Positions 44,671 to 52,958 are shown, numbered from the stretch's first letter. The stretch: DNA of 64,000 nucleotides from Caulobacter sp. SL161 (GCF_026672375.1 NZ_JAPPRA010000001.1:3472001-3536000); one strand, 5' to 3'. Numbers and translations: made by a program. The notes: generated by a model not told the origin, from the sequence alone.

Positions 44671-46391
44671 CCAGTCCTTCGCTCCTGGCCTTGGCGGTAA
44701 TCGTCGGCGCATTGGTCGCCAGCCTGACGCGCCTCGTGCTGCGTCGTCGCGCCGCCACGCTCGCCGAGCGGGGTCCGACCTGGCGCTTTGTCGCCTTGGC
44801 GGGGTTGCAGATCGCCGCCGGCGCTCTCCTGTGGCTGACCCTGTTCCCGCCGCACGTGCTGACTGCGCCCGGACGGCTGGTGGTGCTGACGGAAGGCGCG
44901 AGCGCCCGCCTGCCCGCCTCGGGCGATGTCGTCGTGGCCCTGCCCGAAGCAGCGCGCGCGGCCGGCGCGATCCGGGTTCCGGACCTGGCCACGGCCTTGC
45001 GGCTCTATCCCGAGCCCGGCCGGCTGCGGATCGAGGGCCATGGCCTGTCGCCCCGCGACCGCATCGCGCTGGACCGCCCCGCGACCTTCGCGCCGCCCGC
45101 CCCGCCCAAGGGGATCATCGCCCTGGCCCTGCCCGCCCCCGTCGCCCCTGGCGCCCGCTTCACCGTGGGCGGCGAGATCGGCGCGCTGAAGGCCGGGGTG
45201 GTCGAGCTGCTGGACCCGGCCGGGGCCGTGGTCGACAAGGTCGAGGTCAAGGCCGGGGCGCGCTTTAGCCTGTCGGGCGCGGCCCGCGCGGCGGGGCCGG
45301 TGCTGTTCGATCTGCGTCTGCGCGACGCCGCCGGCCGACAGGTCGAGCATGTCGAGATCCCGGTCGAGGCCCGCGCGCCGGTCAGCCCGCGCGTCCTTGT
45401 GCTAGCCGGGGCGCCGAGCGCCGAGACCAAGTACCTGCGCCGCTGGGCCCAGGACGCCGGGATCGCCCTGAACCTCGAGGTCTCGCTGGGCGGCGGCGTG
45501 CAGCTGGGCGACGCGCCCGTGGCCCTGACCCGCGCGACGCTGGACGCTGTGGACCTGCTGGTCATCGACGATCGCCGCTGGGAGACCCTGGACCGCCAGG
45601 ACCGCGCCGCCATCGACGGCGCCGTACGCGGCGGCCTCGGCCTCGTCTTGCGGCCCACGGGTCCGCTGTCGGACGCGGTGCGCCGCGACTGGGCGGGGCT
45701 TGGCCTGCCAACCGCCGAGACCGACGGCCTGCGCGCCGTGCGGCTGAACGGCCCGAACTCGGACGTGAACCGGCATGACATCCTGCCGACCACCTTCGGC
45801 GGCGTGCCGCTGGTGGTGACCAAGGACGGCCAGCCGCTGGCCGCCTGGCGCGCGCGGGGCCAGGGCCGGGTGGCGCTGTGGACGGTGGCCGACAGCTACG
45901 CCCTGGTGCTGACCGGCCGCGCCGACCGCCACGGCGAGCTGTGGAGCGAGCTGTTCTCGGCCGTGGCGCGCCCTGGCGAGGCGGCGGGCGTGCAGGTCGA
46001 AGGGCTGGCGCGGGCGGGTCAGCGGGTCGCCCTCTGCGGGGCGAAAGCGGCGCTCAGCGTGATTGAACCCGACGGCGCGACGCGGCGGCCGCTCGCGGAT
46101 CCGCGCGCTGCGCCAGGGGCGTGCGCGGCCTATTGGCCCGATACCTCGGGCTGGCGCACGGTCGTGGACGGCGATCGCCGGAGCGCGCTGTACGTCCAGC
46201 CCGCCGACGCTGCCCCTTCGCTGGCGCAAGCGCAGGCGCGGGCGGCGACGCAAGCGCTGGTCGAGACGGCGCCGACGGGACCGGCGCGCGCGGCGCGTCA
46301 GGCGCCGGGTTCGCCCTGGCCCTGGGCCGCAGGCCTGCTCGCTGTTCTGGGGGCGCTGTGGTGGCTGGAGCGGCGCGCGCCGCGCCGGTGA
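44667..46391 (+). CDS. BatA/B-like membrane protein, last gene of the MoxR operon
   Basis: A 574-residue protein with two N-terminal hydrophobic helices (residues 5-25 and about 45-65), a long soluble part and a C-terminal helix (PWPWAAGLLAVLGALWWLE) followed by a basic tail. The centre (RVLVLAGAPSAETKYLRRWA, LDLLVIDDRRWETLDRQDR-like VDLLVIDDRRW) is a glutamine-amidotransferase-like Rossmann fold as in other membrane proteins of MoxR loci. Overlaps the DUF4175 gene by 4 bp. Function unknown; it should work with the other operon products in the envelope. Confidence 0.82.
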   Translation: MTSPSLLALAVIVGALVASLTRLVLRRRAATLAERGPTWRFVALAGLQIAAGALLWLTLFPPHVLTAPGRLVVLTEGASARLPASGDVVVALPEAARAAGAIRVPDLATALRLYPEPGRLRIEGHGLSPRDRIALDRPATFAPPAPPKGIIALALPAPVAPGARFTVGGEIGALKAGVVELLDPAGAVVDKVEVKAGARFSLSGAARAAGPVLFDLRLRDAAGRQVEHVEIPVEARAPVSPRVLVLAGAPSAETKYLRRWAQDAGIALNLEVSLGGGVQLGDAPVALTRATLDAVDLLVIDDRRWETLDRQDRAAIDGAVRGGLGLVLRPTGPLSDAVRRDWAGLGLPTAETDGLRAVRLNGPNSDVNRHDILPTTFGGVPLVVTKDGQPLAAWRARGQGRVALWTVADSYALVLTGRADRHGELWSELFSAVARPGEAAGVQVEGLARAGQRVALCGAKAALSVIEPDGATRRPLADPRAAPGACAAYWPDTSGWRTVVDGDRRSALYVQPADAAPSLAQAQARAATQALVETAPTGPARAARQAPGSPWPWAAGLLAVLGALWWLERRAPRR

Positions 46392-46398
46392 TCCTGAC

Positions 46399-46542
46399 CT
46401 AGAGGGTCAACACCACGAACAGCACCGCACTGATCGGAATCGCCGCCGAAAGGACCATGTGCAGAAGGGTTTCGCCGACCGTCATGGCCGAGCGAGCGGA
46501 CAGGGAAACCTTGACTGGAGAAGGGTTGGCGGCGGTGCCCAT
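46399..46542 (-). CDS. Small membrane protein, 47 residues
   Basis: A short gene facing the MoxR operon. The ATG at 46542 has an AAGGAG box 8 bp upstream. The product, starting MGTAANPSPVKVSLSARSAM, ends with one hydrophobic helix of about 20 residues (MVLSAAIPISAVLFVVLTL). Small size, good ribosome-binding site and a clean membrane segment argue for a real gene, but there is no known family. It lies 7 bp from the convergent operon end. The frame stays open 27 codons further upstream, but without a ribosome-binding site there. Confidence 0.6.
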   Translation of the reverse strand: MGTAANPSPVKVSLSARSAMTVGETLLHMVLSAAIPISAVLFVVLTL

Positions 46543-46652
46543 GGACGATGCTCCTTGCACGACAGAGCTTGCCCGGAAGGTGTTAACGAAGCTGAATCGG
46601 GAAGCCCTAACGGCTTGCGACAAGTTGTCCGCGCGCCCTCCTGAGCCCCCCC

Positions 46653-46690
46653 AAAAAAGAGAGGGCGCGCCCCGCTGGGGAGCGCGCCCT
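46653..46690 (-). terminator. Rho-independent terminator of TonB receptor 3
   Basis: On the minus strand AGGGCGCGC (46690-46682) pairs with GCGCGCCCT (46670-46662) around a CCCC/GGGG-containing loop, followed by CTCTTTTTT. It begins 49 bp after the receptor stop codon. Confidence 0.88.
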
Positions 46691-46738
46691 AGAGACCCGC
46701 GACAGCCAGAGGAGGCAGGCTGTGCGGTCGAGCCTAGG

Positions 46739-49700
46739 TTAGAAGTCGGCGCGGAAGCCGACGACGAAGTTGCGCCCGGCGTAGGTGGCGCCGTCGACCA
46801 TCGACTCGCGATTTTCGTAGCGGTTGTACTGCACCTGCTTGAGCAGGTTCTGGGCCTGCAGCGTCACGCGGGCGCGGCGGTACCAAGGCAGCAGGAAGCT
46901 GACCTGCGCGTCCATATAGTTGGTCGGCGCCGCGTACAGGTCGCCCGGGATGTTGTTGCAGGGGCAGACCGACGAAAGGTTGGCGTCGCGGTGGGTGTAG
47001 GACACCCGCGCCGAGAAGCCGTTGCGCATCTCGTAATAGACCGTCCCGTTGTAGGTCCACGGCGCCAGGCCTGCGATCAGGGACTTGGGATTGAGGGTCG
47101 CAGGCACCGTACCGGACAGCGACTGCGAGATGTGGGTGACATTGGCGTTGAAGCCCAGCCCCTTCTTGATGAAGTCCAGCGGCTGGATCCACTGGAACTC
47201 CTGGCCCAGCAGCTTGACCACGACGTCGGAGTTCAGCTTCTGGCGCACCGTCAGACGGGCCGCGGTCGGATCGCCGCCGCCGAGATTAGTGATGCCCGTC
47301 TTCTGACGATCGCTGAGGCGGTCGAACAGGAGGCCGGTCTCGCCGAACGGCGTGGTGGTGTCCAGCGTCGCCGGATAGTCGAAGATGTCCTTGGCCCAGA
47401 CGTTGAAGGTCAGCACGGTCTTGGACTTGGCGTACCACTCCACACCGAAGTCGTAGTTGTTGGCGAAGAAGGGCGAAAGGCGCGGATTGCCCTTGGTGAA
47501 GATGTCGCCGTCGAGGCTGAGACCAAAGGTCGGGGCCAGATCGGCGGGGTTGGGACGGGTGACCGTACGGGCGGCGGCGCCGCGCACGACGAACTGGTCC
47601 GTCAGCAGATAGGCCAGGTTCACGCTGGGCAGCCAGTTGTGGCTGAAGCTCTCGGTGGTCGGCGCGGTCCGCGCCCCGCCGCCGACCAGGAAGTCGTTGA
47701 CGATGCCGGCCACCGATTGACGGGTTTCGGTATAGCGAAGGCCCGCATTGAACCTCAGCTCACGATCGAAGATGTCCTGGCGACCGTCGGTCATCACATA
47801 GGCCGAGGTGGTGTTCTCCCTCAGACGCCGGGGCGAGTAGGTGTTGAGGTAGTTGCCCGGCTGATCGCCCGGGTTCAGCTCATTGGTGTAGTAGTCGAAA
47901 TTGACGGCTTGGCGGACCTTGTCGAAGTCCACCACGCGCCAGCCGCCATTGAACCCGGCGTCGATCGGCGCGCCCTTGAAGAGGTTCATCGACGGCAAGG
48001 TGGTCAGGTACTGCGGGATCGCCGCGTTCGGGATCGCGCCCGTCAGCGAGGTCTGGGTCGAGGTGAAGGCCGAGGTGCAGTTGTTGCGGAAGGCGCAGTC
48101 CGAGGCGTTCCAGGTGACGATGTTGCGCTCGAACTCCGACCGCATCACGCCGCCCGACACTTGCAGGCGTCGCGCGTCGCCCCAGGCCAGATCGGCCCGG
48201 AAGGACTTCTGCTCCAGGTCCTGCCGCGTGGGGATCAGCTGGATGCTGTTCCAGTACCAGTTGGTGTAGTTGGGCAGGTCGATATTGGCGCCGATCTTGG
48301 GCGTCAGGTCGCCCGAGGTGTAGCTGTAGGTGGCGTACTGCCCGGTGTTCAGCGGCGTCAGGTTCGAGGCGGGGCCGCCCCCGGCCGGCGCGGCCACGCC
48401 CGCGGCGTAGGTGACGAAGTTCGTCTGCCCGGGCGCGGACTGCAGCGTGTACTGGATCGAGTTGTTCCGGAACCGGCCCGAGTTCATCATCACCGCAGCC
48501 GAGAAGCGCAGATCGTCGGTGATGTCCCACTCGCCGGCCAGCGAACGATAGAACAGCTTCGTATAGGTCTGGGCGTCGGTGCTCTGGTTGAGGAAATAGG
48601 CGTTCCCGAACGTGCCCGAGGTCAGCACCTTGTTCTGGTCGAGCTGGAAATTGATCGGGATATTGTTGTTGTAGCTTCGGACCACCAGCATCACGTCGTG
48701 CTGGCCAAAGTCGTTGTTGGACTCGGTCAGGATCGAGTCCAGCTTGAACCGGACACGCTTGGACGGACGCCACTCCAGGTTCAGCATGCCCGTCGTCCGG
48801 TCACGATTGCCGACGACCTGTTCGGCGCGCACCAGGCGCGGAACGATGGCGTAGCTGAGGTCCTGGCACGAGAGGTTCGAGGTGCCCCCGGCGACGTTGT
48901 CGCCGCATTGGACCAGCGCCGAACCCGGCGCGCCAAGCCCCAGCACCGACGGCGCATTGGCCGGCACGGTGGTCAGCGTGGCCCCCGCCCCGCCGCCGTA
49001 ACCGGCCGTGCGGTTGGTCGCCGGCGCCGAGTTGGCGTTCAGGGTCAGGGAGTTGCAGCCCAGCGTCGTGTTCCGGCAGGCCGCCCCCAGGTTCATCGTC
49101 GTGTAGCCGACGGTGTTGAAGATCTCGCTGCGATAGTTGCGCTCGGCATAGGCGCCGGCGACCAGGACGCCGATCTCGCCGATCTTGGTCTTGAACGTGT
49201 TGCTCATGATCGCCGCCGCCCGCGGCGTCGAGGTTCCGTCGGCGTCCTGGTAGGATCCCTGCGCCTGGAGATTGAGGTGGAAGCCCTTGCGGTCGAAGGC
49301 CCGGATGGGCTGCATGTCCACCGAACCGGCCGTGCCGCCCTCGACGCCGCTGGCGATGGGCGACTTGCTGAGGGTCAGGCGGCGGAACAGTTCGGACGGC
49401 AGGATGTCCAGGCTGGACCCGCGCCCTTCATTGCCGCCGTTGCTGGAGGTGCTGATGGCGAAGCCGTTGACGGTCAGCACCGTGAAGCCCGCGCTCAGAC
49501 CGCGGACATTGATGTAGGTGCCTTCGCCCGAGGTGTCGCGGTCGATCTGAACGCCCGGCAGACGCTGCAGCGACTCCGTCAGGTTCAGGTCGGGAAACTT
49601 GCCGATGTCTTCGGCGAAGATGGAGTCGATGAAGTTGGTGGTGTTCTTCTTGGCGTTGGCCGAATTCTCGAGCGACTGCCGATAGCCGGTGACGACGATC

Positions 49701-49849
49701 TCCTGCACGACCGCCGACTCGCTCGGAGCCGCCGCCACGGGCGGCTTTGCGGATGCTGACTGCGCCAGAGCCTGGCTCGACAACGTCAGGGCTGGCACAG
49801 CCGCCGCAGCCAACAGCGCAAGGCGCGCGCGCCCGGGTTCACGAGTCAT
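46739..49849 (-). CDS. TonB-dependent receptor of the Xanthomonas/Caulobacter type
   Basis: A 1036-residue outer-membrane receptor: signal peptide (residues 1-30, ending SSQALAQ), VVQEIVVTGYRQSLENS, a plug with SLQRLPGVQIDRD and YINVRGLSAGFTVLTVNG, then a beta barrel ending VVGFRADF. This is the TonB-Xanth-Caul class that imports plant oligosaccharides. The start at 49849 was chosen because the GGGAGGG box sits about 10 bp before it; the ATG three codons earlier lies directly on that box, and more distant starts are out of the leader. The upstream region has one strong XylR-like and three GntR-like operators, so it probably belongs to the xylan-uronate regulon. A terminator follows at 46690-46653. 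Confidence 0.92.
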   Translation of the reverse strand: MTREPGRARLALLAAAAVPALTLSSQALAQSASAKPPVAAAPSESAVVQEIVVTGYRQSLENSANAKKNTTNFIDSIFAEDIGKFPDLNLTESLQRLPGVQIDRDTSGEGTYINVRGLSAGFTVLTVNGFAISTSSNGGNEGRGSSLDILPSELFRRLTLSKSPIASGVEGGTAGSVDMQPIRAFDRKGFHLNLQAQGSYQDADGTSTPRAAAIMSNTFKTKIGEIGVLVAGAYAERNYRSEIFNTVGYTTMNLGAACRNTTLGCNSLTLNANSAPATNRTAGYGGGAGATLTTVPANAPSVLGLGAPGSALVQCGDNVAGGTSNLSCQDLSYAIVPRLVRAEQVVGNRDRTTGMLNLEWRPSKRVRFKLDSILTESNNDFGQHDVMLVVRSYNNNIPINFQLDQNKVLTSGTFGNAYFLNQSTDAQTYTKLFYRSLAGEWDITDDLRFSAAVMMNSGRFRNNSIQYTLQSAPGQTNFVTYAAGVAAPAGGGPASNLTPLNTGQYATYSYTSGDLTPKIGANIDLPNYTNWYWNSIQLIPTRQDLEQKSFRADLAWGDARRLQVSGGVMRSEFERNIVTWNASDCAFRNNCTSAFTSTQTSLTGAIPNAAIPQYLTTLPSMNLFKGAPIDAGFNGGWRVVDFDKVRQAVNFDYYTNELNPGDQPGNYLNTYSPRRLRENTTSAYVMTDGRQDIFDRELRFNAGLRYTETRQSVAGIVNDFLVGGGARTAPTTESFSHNWLPSVNLAYLLTDQFVVRGAAARTVTRPNPADLAPTFGLSLDGDIFTKGNPRLSPFFANNYDFGVEWYAKSKTVLTFNVWAKDIFDYPATLDTTTPFGETGLLFDRLSDRQKTGITNLGGGDPTAARLTVRQKLNSDVVVKLLGQEFQWIQPLDFIKKGLGFNANVTHISQSLSGTVPATLNPKSLIAGLAPWTYNGTVYYEMRNGFSARVSYTHRDANLSSVCPCNNIPGDLYAAPTNYMDAQVSFLLPWYRRARVTLQAQNLLKQVQYNRYENRESMVDGATYAGRNFVVGFRADF

Positions 49850-50007
49850 AGTCAACATCCCTCCCAGCGTCGTCGGCCTAACGCGGACGATCTTTCTCGT
49901 TTGCAGCCCGCTTCGTTTCGCGAAGCGCGACCCTGTCACTCGTTTCGATCTGACGCCCCGAAGCCACACGGCCGGCGACAACAGCCCCGCCGGCAGTGAC
50001 CATCCCA

Positions 50008-50058
50008 TTGGACAGACCAATAAAACCTCAAAGGTCTGACAAAGAGGTACCGGTACCT
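50008..50058 (-). promoter_or_regulatory. XylR-like and GntR-like operators before TonB receptor 3
   Basis: AGGTACCGGTACCT (50045-50058) is a 14-bp perfect palindrome with the full GNTANCGNTANC core. TGGACAGACCA (50009-50019) is one base away from TGGTCAGACCA, within TTGG-N5-CCAA. TTGTCAGACCT (50042-50032, minus) differs at two positions. The close packing of both site types recalls the regions at 13622-13693 and 24225-24268. Confidence 0.65.
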
Positions 50059-50178
50059 TTTTGGGAGCGCAAGAGATTTCTCAACCACAAGGCGGGGCGG
50101 GATCGCCTTGGCGACCGCTGTCGAGCGCGTTGTGAGGGCGGCGCCGGAGAATGGGAGGTAAGTTCCCCTAGGTCAAAG

Positions 50179-50189
50179 TGGTCTGACCT
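50179..50189. promoter_or_regulatory. GntR-type operator, distal site before TonB receptor 3
   Basis: TGGTCTGACCT, identical over all 11 bases to the site at 25586-25596 in front of the GntR gene. It is followed by TTAGACCA, giving a second, overlapping GGTCT/AGACC inverted repeat. It lies 330 bp upstream of the receptor start. Confidence 0.6.
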
Positions 50190-50340
50190 TAGACCATGGC
50201 CAGGCCCCTCCTCCGCCCCTCGCGGAAGAGGCCGCACGGCCGCAGCGCATGGCGCGCGCGCCCTCCCGTCGCCTTGCCGGCGGCAGACGGTGTCAGGGCC
50301 CTGATGCCCGGCTTATGTCTGGAGGGAGAGCCCTGAGCCC

Positions 50341-50619
50341 CTAAGCCCAGCTGGGCGGCGGGCGCTGGGGCGCTGTTGGCGTACTCGACGCCCGATGGGC
50401 CCGCGTCACGCGCCGCAGCGAGGCCGGATAGCGGTGCAGCTGGCTTTCGGGCCGGATCGGCCGGGCCACCAGCCCGCCGCCGCAGTCGGGACACAGGTCC
50501 TCGAAGCGCTCGGCGCAGGCCGCGCAGAAAGTGTGCTCGAAGGTGCAGATTCGGGCCGCGCCGCTGGACGGCGGCAGGTCGCGGTCGCAGCACTCGCAAT
50601 TGGGACGCAACTCGAGCAT
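50341..50619 (-). CDS. DUF1272 zinc-ribbon-like protein
   Basis: A 92-residue protein starting MLELRPNCECCDRDLPPSS. It has a run of paired Cys (CECCDRD, RICTFEHTFCAACAE, LCPDCGGG), the DUF1272 pattern, able to bind two zinc ions in a RING- or ribbon-like fold. The C-terminal 35 residues are basic and probably disordered. The ATG at 50619 is used, since upstream codons do not fit the family. It is divergent from carA. Function unknown. Confidence 0.85.
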   Translation of the reverse strand: MLELRPNCECCDRDLPPSSGAARICTFEHTFCAACAERFEDLCPDCGGGLVARPIRPESQLHRYPASLRRVTRAHRASSTPTAPQRPPPSWA

Positions 50620-50759
50620 GGGCCGTCCCCCCGTGATCGTCGCGCTTCGATAGCGTGGAAGCCTTACACCATAAAGGGTTCTAACGGTTTGACGCGAGGG
50701 CGCGCGTTCACCGATCACGGGAATGTGGCGGTGCGGCAAAAGCCCGTGATCAACAGGGG

Positions 50760-50788
50760 TTGACCCCCTCCCCCCCAGGCCCTAGACA
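50760..50788 (+). promoter_or_regulatory. Candidate carA promoter
   Basis: TTGACC (50760-50765), a 17-bp spacer and TAGACA (50783-50788). The -35 differs by one base from the Caulobacter TTGACG box and CCTAGAC resembles the GCTANAWC -10. Transcription would start near 50795, leaving a leader of about 155 nt. Confidence 0.6.
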
Positions 50789-50804
50789 CCGCGCCGTTTG
50801 CGCG

Positions 50805-50836
50805 GCGGACGGGCCCAAAGCCCGTCCGCTTTCTTG
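50805..50836 (+). terminator. Terminator-like hairpin 1 in the carA leader
   Basis: GCGGACGGGC-CCAAA-GCCCGTCCGC is a perfect 10-bp stem with a 5-nt loop, followed by TTTCTTG. It looks like an intrinsic terminator on the plus strand, yet no plus-strand gene precedes it; the opposite strand has no T-run. It lies 120 bp before the carA start, so it can act only on carA. Confidence 0.7.
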
Positions 50837-50863
50837 CAAGAAGACGCCCCGACGCGCGGGGGC

Positions 50864-50894
50864 CGGACGGGGGTTACCCCGGGTCCGTCTTTTT
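50864..50894 (+). terminator. Terminator-like hairpin 2 in the carA leader
   Basis: CGGAC (50864-50868) pairs with GTCCG (50883-50887), with GGGG/CCCC inside, loop TTA and a 2-base bulge, followed by TCTTTTT. Its right arm GTCCGTC could alternatively pair with GGACGGG of hairpin 1, so the two could be mutually exclusive forms. Confidence 0.6.
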
Positions 50895-50948
50895 GCGAAA
50901 ATGACCGCCCAATTCCGGGCCCAACCGCGTTCAGGAGCGCTCCATAGA

Positions 50949-52118
50949 ATGTCCCAAGACCTTCTCCCCGGCGTCACTGGCGTGTTGGCCCTGGCCGACG
51001 GCACGATCCTGCAAGGCGTGGGCTGCGGCGCGGTCGGCGACGCGGTCGGCGAGGTGTGCTTCAACACCGCCATGACGGGCTATCAGGAGATCCTGACCGA
51101 CCCCTCCTACATGGCCCAGATCATCGCCTTCACCTTCCCGCACGTCGGCAATGTCGGCGTGAACGGCGAAGACGTCGAGCAGATCACGGGCGTGGCCGAG
51201 ACGGCCGCCCGCGGCGCCCTGTTCCGCGACGTCCCCACCGCGCAGGCCAACTGGCGCGCCGACGGCGACTTCGACGCCTGGATGAAGGCGCGCGGCGTCA
51301 TTGGCCTGGCCGGGATCGACACCCGCGCCCTGACCCGCAAGATCCGCGAAACCGGCATGCCGCACGGCGTCATCGCCCACTCGCCGGACGGCCAGTTCGA
51401 CCTGGAGGCGCTGGTCGCCAAGGCCAAGGCCTGGGCCGGCCTCGAAGGCCTTGATCTGGCCAAGGACGCCTCGACCACCCAGACCTTCACCTGGGACGAG
51501 GGCCTGTGGTCGTGGCCGGAAGGCTACGCCAAGCTCGACAAGCCCAAGTACGAGGTCGTGGTCATCGACTACGGCGTCAAGCGCAACATCCTGCGCGCCC
51601 TGGCCCATGTCGGCGCCCGCGCCACGGTGGTGCCGGCCTCGACCTCGGCCGAAGAGATCCTGGCCCGCAATCCCGACGGCGTGATGCTGAGCAACGGTCC
51701 GGGCGACCCGGCCGCCACCGGCCAGTATTCGGTGCCCGAGATCCAGAAGCTGGTCGCCAGCGGCAAGCCGATCTTCGGCATTTGCCTCGGCCACCAGATG
51801 CTGGCCCTGGCGCTGGGCGCCAAGACCGTGAAGATGGAACAGGGCCACCACGGCGCCAACCATCCGGTCAAGGACCTGACCACCGGCAAGGTCGAGATCG
51901 TCTCGATGAACCACGGCTTCACGGTCGACACCGCCTCCCTGCCCGCCCCGGTGCAGGAGACCCACGTCTCGCTGTTCGACGGCACCAACGCCGGCATCGC
52001 CCTGAAGGACAAGCCGGTCTTCTCGGTCCAGCACCACCCCGAAGCCTCGCCGGGTCCGACGGACAGCCTGTACCTGTTCGAGCGGTTCGCGGGCCTGATG
52101 GATCAGGCGAAGGCTTAA
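50949..52118 (+). CDS. carA: Carbamoyl-phosphate synthase small (glutaminase) subunit
   Basis: A 389-residue CarA protein supplying ammonia from glutamine to CarB for arginine and pyrimidine synthesis. N-terminal CPS domain ([50 protein letters not shown]) and a C-terminal class I glutamine amidotransferase with Cys279 in FGICLGHQM and the His/Glu in [13 protein letters not shown]. The ATG at 50949 has AGGAG 11 bp upstream; an in-frame ATG at 50901 has no ribosome-binding site and lies in the leader. carB is not next to it. The last codons and following repeat recur at 52996-53050 (see repeats). Confidence 0.96.
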   Translation: MSQDLLPGVTGVLALADGTILQGVGCGAVGDAVGEVCFNTAMTGYQEILTDPSYMAQIIAFTFPHVGNVGVNGEDVEQITGVAETAARGALFRDVPTAQANWRADGDFDAWMKARGVIGLAGIDTRALTRKIRETGMPHGVIAHSPDGQFDLEALVAKAKAWAGLEGLDLAKDASTTQTFTWDEGLWSWPEGYAKLDKPKYEVVVIDYGVKRNILRALAHVGARATVVPASTSAEEILARNPDGVMLSNGPGDPAATGQYSVPEIQKLVASGKPIFGICLGHQMLALALGAKTVKMEQGHHGANHPVKDLTTGKVEIVSMNHGFTVDTASLPAPVQETHVSLFDGTNAGIALKDKPVFSVQHHPEASPGPTDSLYLFERFAGLMDQAKA

Positions 52119-52144
52119 GAGACGCCTCAAGACAACAATTCCTC

Positions 52145-52242
52145 GTCATCCCGGGCGGCGAAGCCGACCCGGGACCCAGGGGCCAAGCGCAGTGCGGCCG
52201 CCCCTGGGTCCCGGCTCTCCGCTACGCTACGGCCGGGATGAC
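52145..52242. repeat. Family A intergenic palindrome, copy 5
   Basis: GTCATCCCGGGCGGCGAAGC to CTACGGCCGGGATGAC downstream of carA, within the duplicated segment. Compared with 53050-53147 it is in the opposite orientation. Confidence 0.85.
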
Positions 52243-52248
52243 GAGGGT

Positions 52249-52275
52249 GGTTGTTTAGATTATCAACCTAAGGTT
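52249..52275 (+). promoter_or_regulatory. Small hairpin element before the GIY-YIG gene, copy 2
   Basis: GGTTG-N10-CAACC followed by AACCTAAGGTT (52265-52275). The same layout precedes the gene at 20029, with AATCT/AGATT arms; the C-G and T-A differences occur in pairs, and TTACAT follows both. Confidence 0.7.
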
Positions 52276-52285
52276 ACATAGATGA

Positions 52286-52576
52286 ATGGCTCACCAGTCA
52301 TTCGTCTATATCCTCGCCAGCGGACGGAACGGCACGCTCTACATCGGCGTGACAGCGGATCTGTCCCGCCGGGTCTGGCAGCATCGCGAAGGGCGACAGG
52401 GCTTCACCGCCAAGTACGGCGTGACCAAGCTGGTCTGGTACCGGGAGTTCGCGGAGATCGACCAGGCTATACTCTTCGAGAAGCGCATCAAGCGCTGGCG
52501 GCGGGCCTGGAAGCTCGAACTGATCGAGCAAGAAAATCCTCAGTGGCTCGACCTCTACGAAACCTGGAACTGCTGA
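52286..52576 (+). CDS. GIY-YIG domain nuclease, stand-alone, copy 2
   Basis: A 96-residue GIY-YIG protein almost identical to that at 20029-20319. FVYILAS and LYIGVT are the GIY and YIG strands; RRVWQHR, the Glu of LFEKRIKRWRR and the terminal LYETWN complete the site. Conservation between two unlinked copies at the protein level while the flanking repeats vary implies recent spread or selection. It starts 44 bp after a family A palindrome, like copy 1. A deletion remnant of a third copy (only its last 24 bases) lies at 53164-53188. Confidence 0.9.
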   Translation: MAHQSFVYILASGRNGTLYIGVTADLSRRVWQHREGRQGFTAKYGVTKLVWYREFAEIDQAILFEKRIKRWRRAWKLELIEQENPQWLDLYETWNC

Positions 52577-52787
52577 CACTCGCGTTGTCACCAGGAAGGG
52601 TTTGACCTCCCCTACGTCACCCCGCCCCGCCCATCAGCCTGTCCCGGCTGATCACGCCCAAGTTGACATTCTCAGATCTTCCCGCACCCTCAGATTGCGC
52701 CCGCGCTGGGCGGGATCAGGCTTGCGCCCCTGCTGTGCGGGCCGTCGCGTTTGCTTTGAGCGACGCGAAAAACCGAGGGTTGGCTGA

Positions 52788-52958
52788 ATGAACAGCTCGG
52801 TCGGAAAGTCTCTTCGGAAAATCCTCAACCTGGATCGCCCGCTGGTGGTCTTGATGAGCTTAAGCATCGTCATGGCGTTCGGCTACCAACTGGGCAAGGA
52901 CGCTGCGAAAGCTGATAATCAGCGAGACCGCCGGGCGGTTGGCGCGATCCAGAACTGA
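52788..52958 (+). CDS. Small membrane protein, 56 residues
   Basis: A short open frame starting MNSSVGKSLRKILNLDRPLV. A basic N terminus is followed by a single hydrophobic helix (LVVLMSLSIVMAFGYQL, residues 19-35) and a charged tail (GKDAAKADNQRDRR). The sequence looks like a real small membrane protein, but the ribosome-binding site (GGGTTGG, 7 bp before the ATG) is poor and no family is known. It occupies the single-copy part between the two duplicated segments. Confidence 0.45.
   Translation: MNSSVGKSLRKILNLDRPLVVLMSLSIVMAFGYQLGKDAAKADNQRDRRAVGAIQN

Larger units (their letters stand above)
49850..50340. other. Gene-free stretch of 491 bp upstream of TonB receptor 3
   Basis: Holds the regulatory block at 50008-50058 and a further site at 50179-50189. 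From 50200 to 50340 no signal was recognised; this part may contain the end of the transcript of the DUF1272 gene. Confidence 0.6.
50620..50948. other. Gene-free stretch of 329 bp between DUF1272 and carA
   Basis: Carries the carA promoter (50760-50788) and a leader of about 155 nt with two terminator-like hairpins, described separately. The first 140 bp serve the DUF1272 gene; no clear signal was seen there. Confidence 0.65.
52091..52622. repeat. Duplicated segment, copy 1: carA end, family A palindrome, GIY-YIG gene
   Basis: The DNA from the carA tail through the palindrome (52145-52242), the hairpin, the GIY-YIG gene and about 45 bp beyond is found again, shortened, at 52996-53235. Left parts share GGGCCTGATGGA, AAGGCTTAAGAGAC and GACAACAATTCCTCGTCATC; right parts share CCTCTA-GAAACC, TGCTGACACTCGCG and TTTGACCTCCCCTACGTCAC. 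Confidence 0.85.

Noticed and set aside
46457..49759. 1100-codon open frame on the plus strand opposite TonB receptor 3
   Set aside because: Arg/Gly/Val-rich composition without any domain; a typical antisense shadow of a GC-rich gene whose real product is on the minus strand.
50901..50948. Upstream in-frame ATG for carA
   Set aside because: No ribosome-binding site, lies directly after the second hairpin and adds a 16-residue extension not seen in CarA proteins; a role as leader peptide cannot be excluded.
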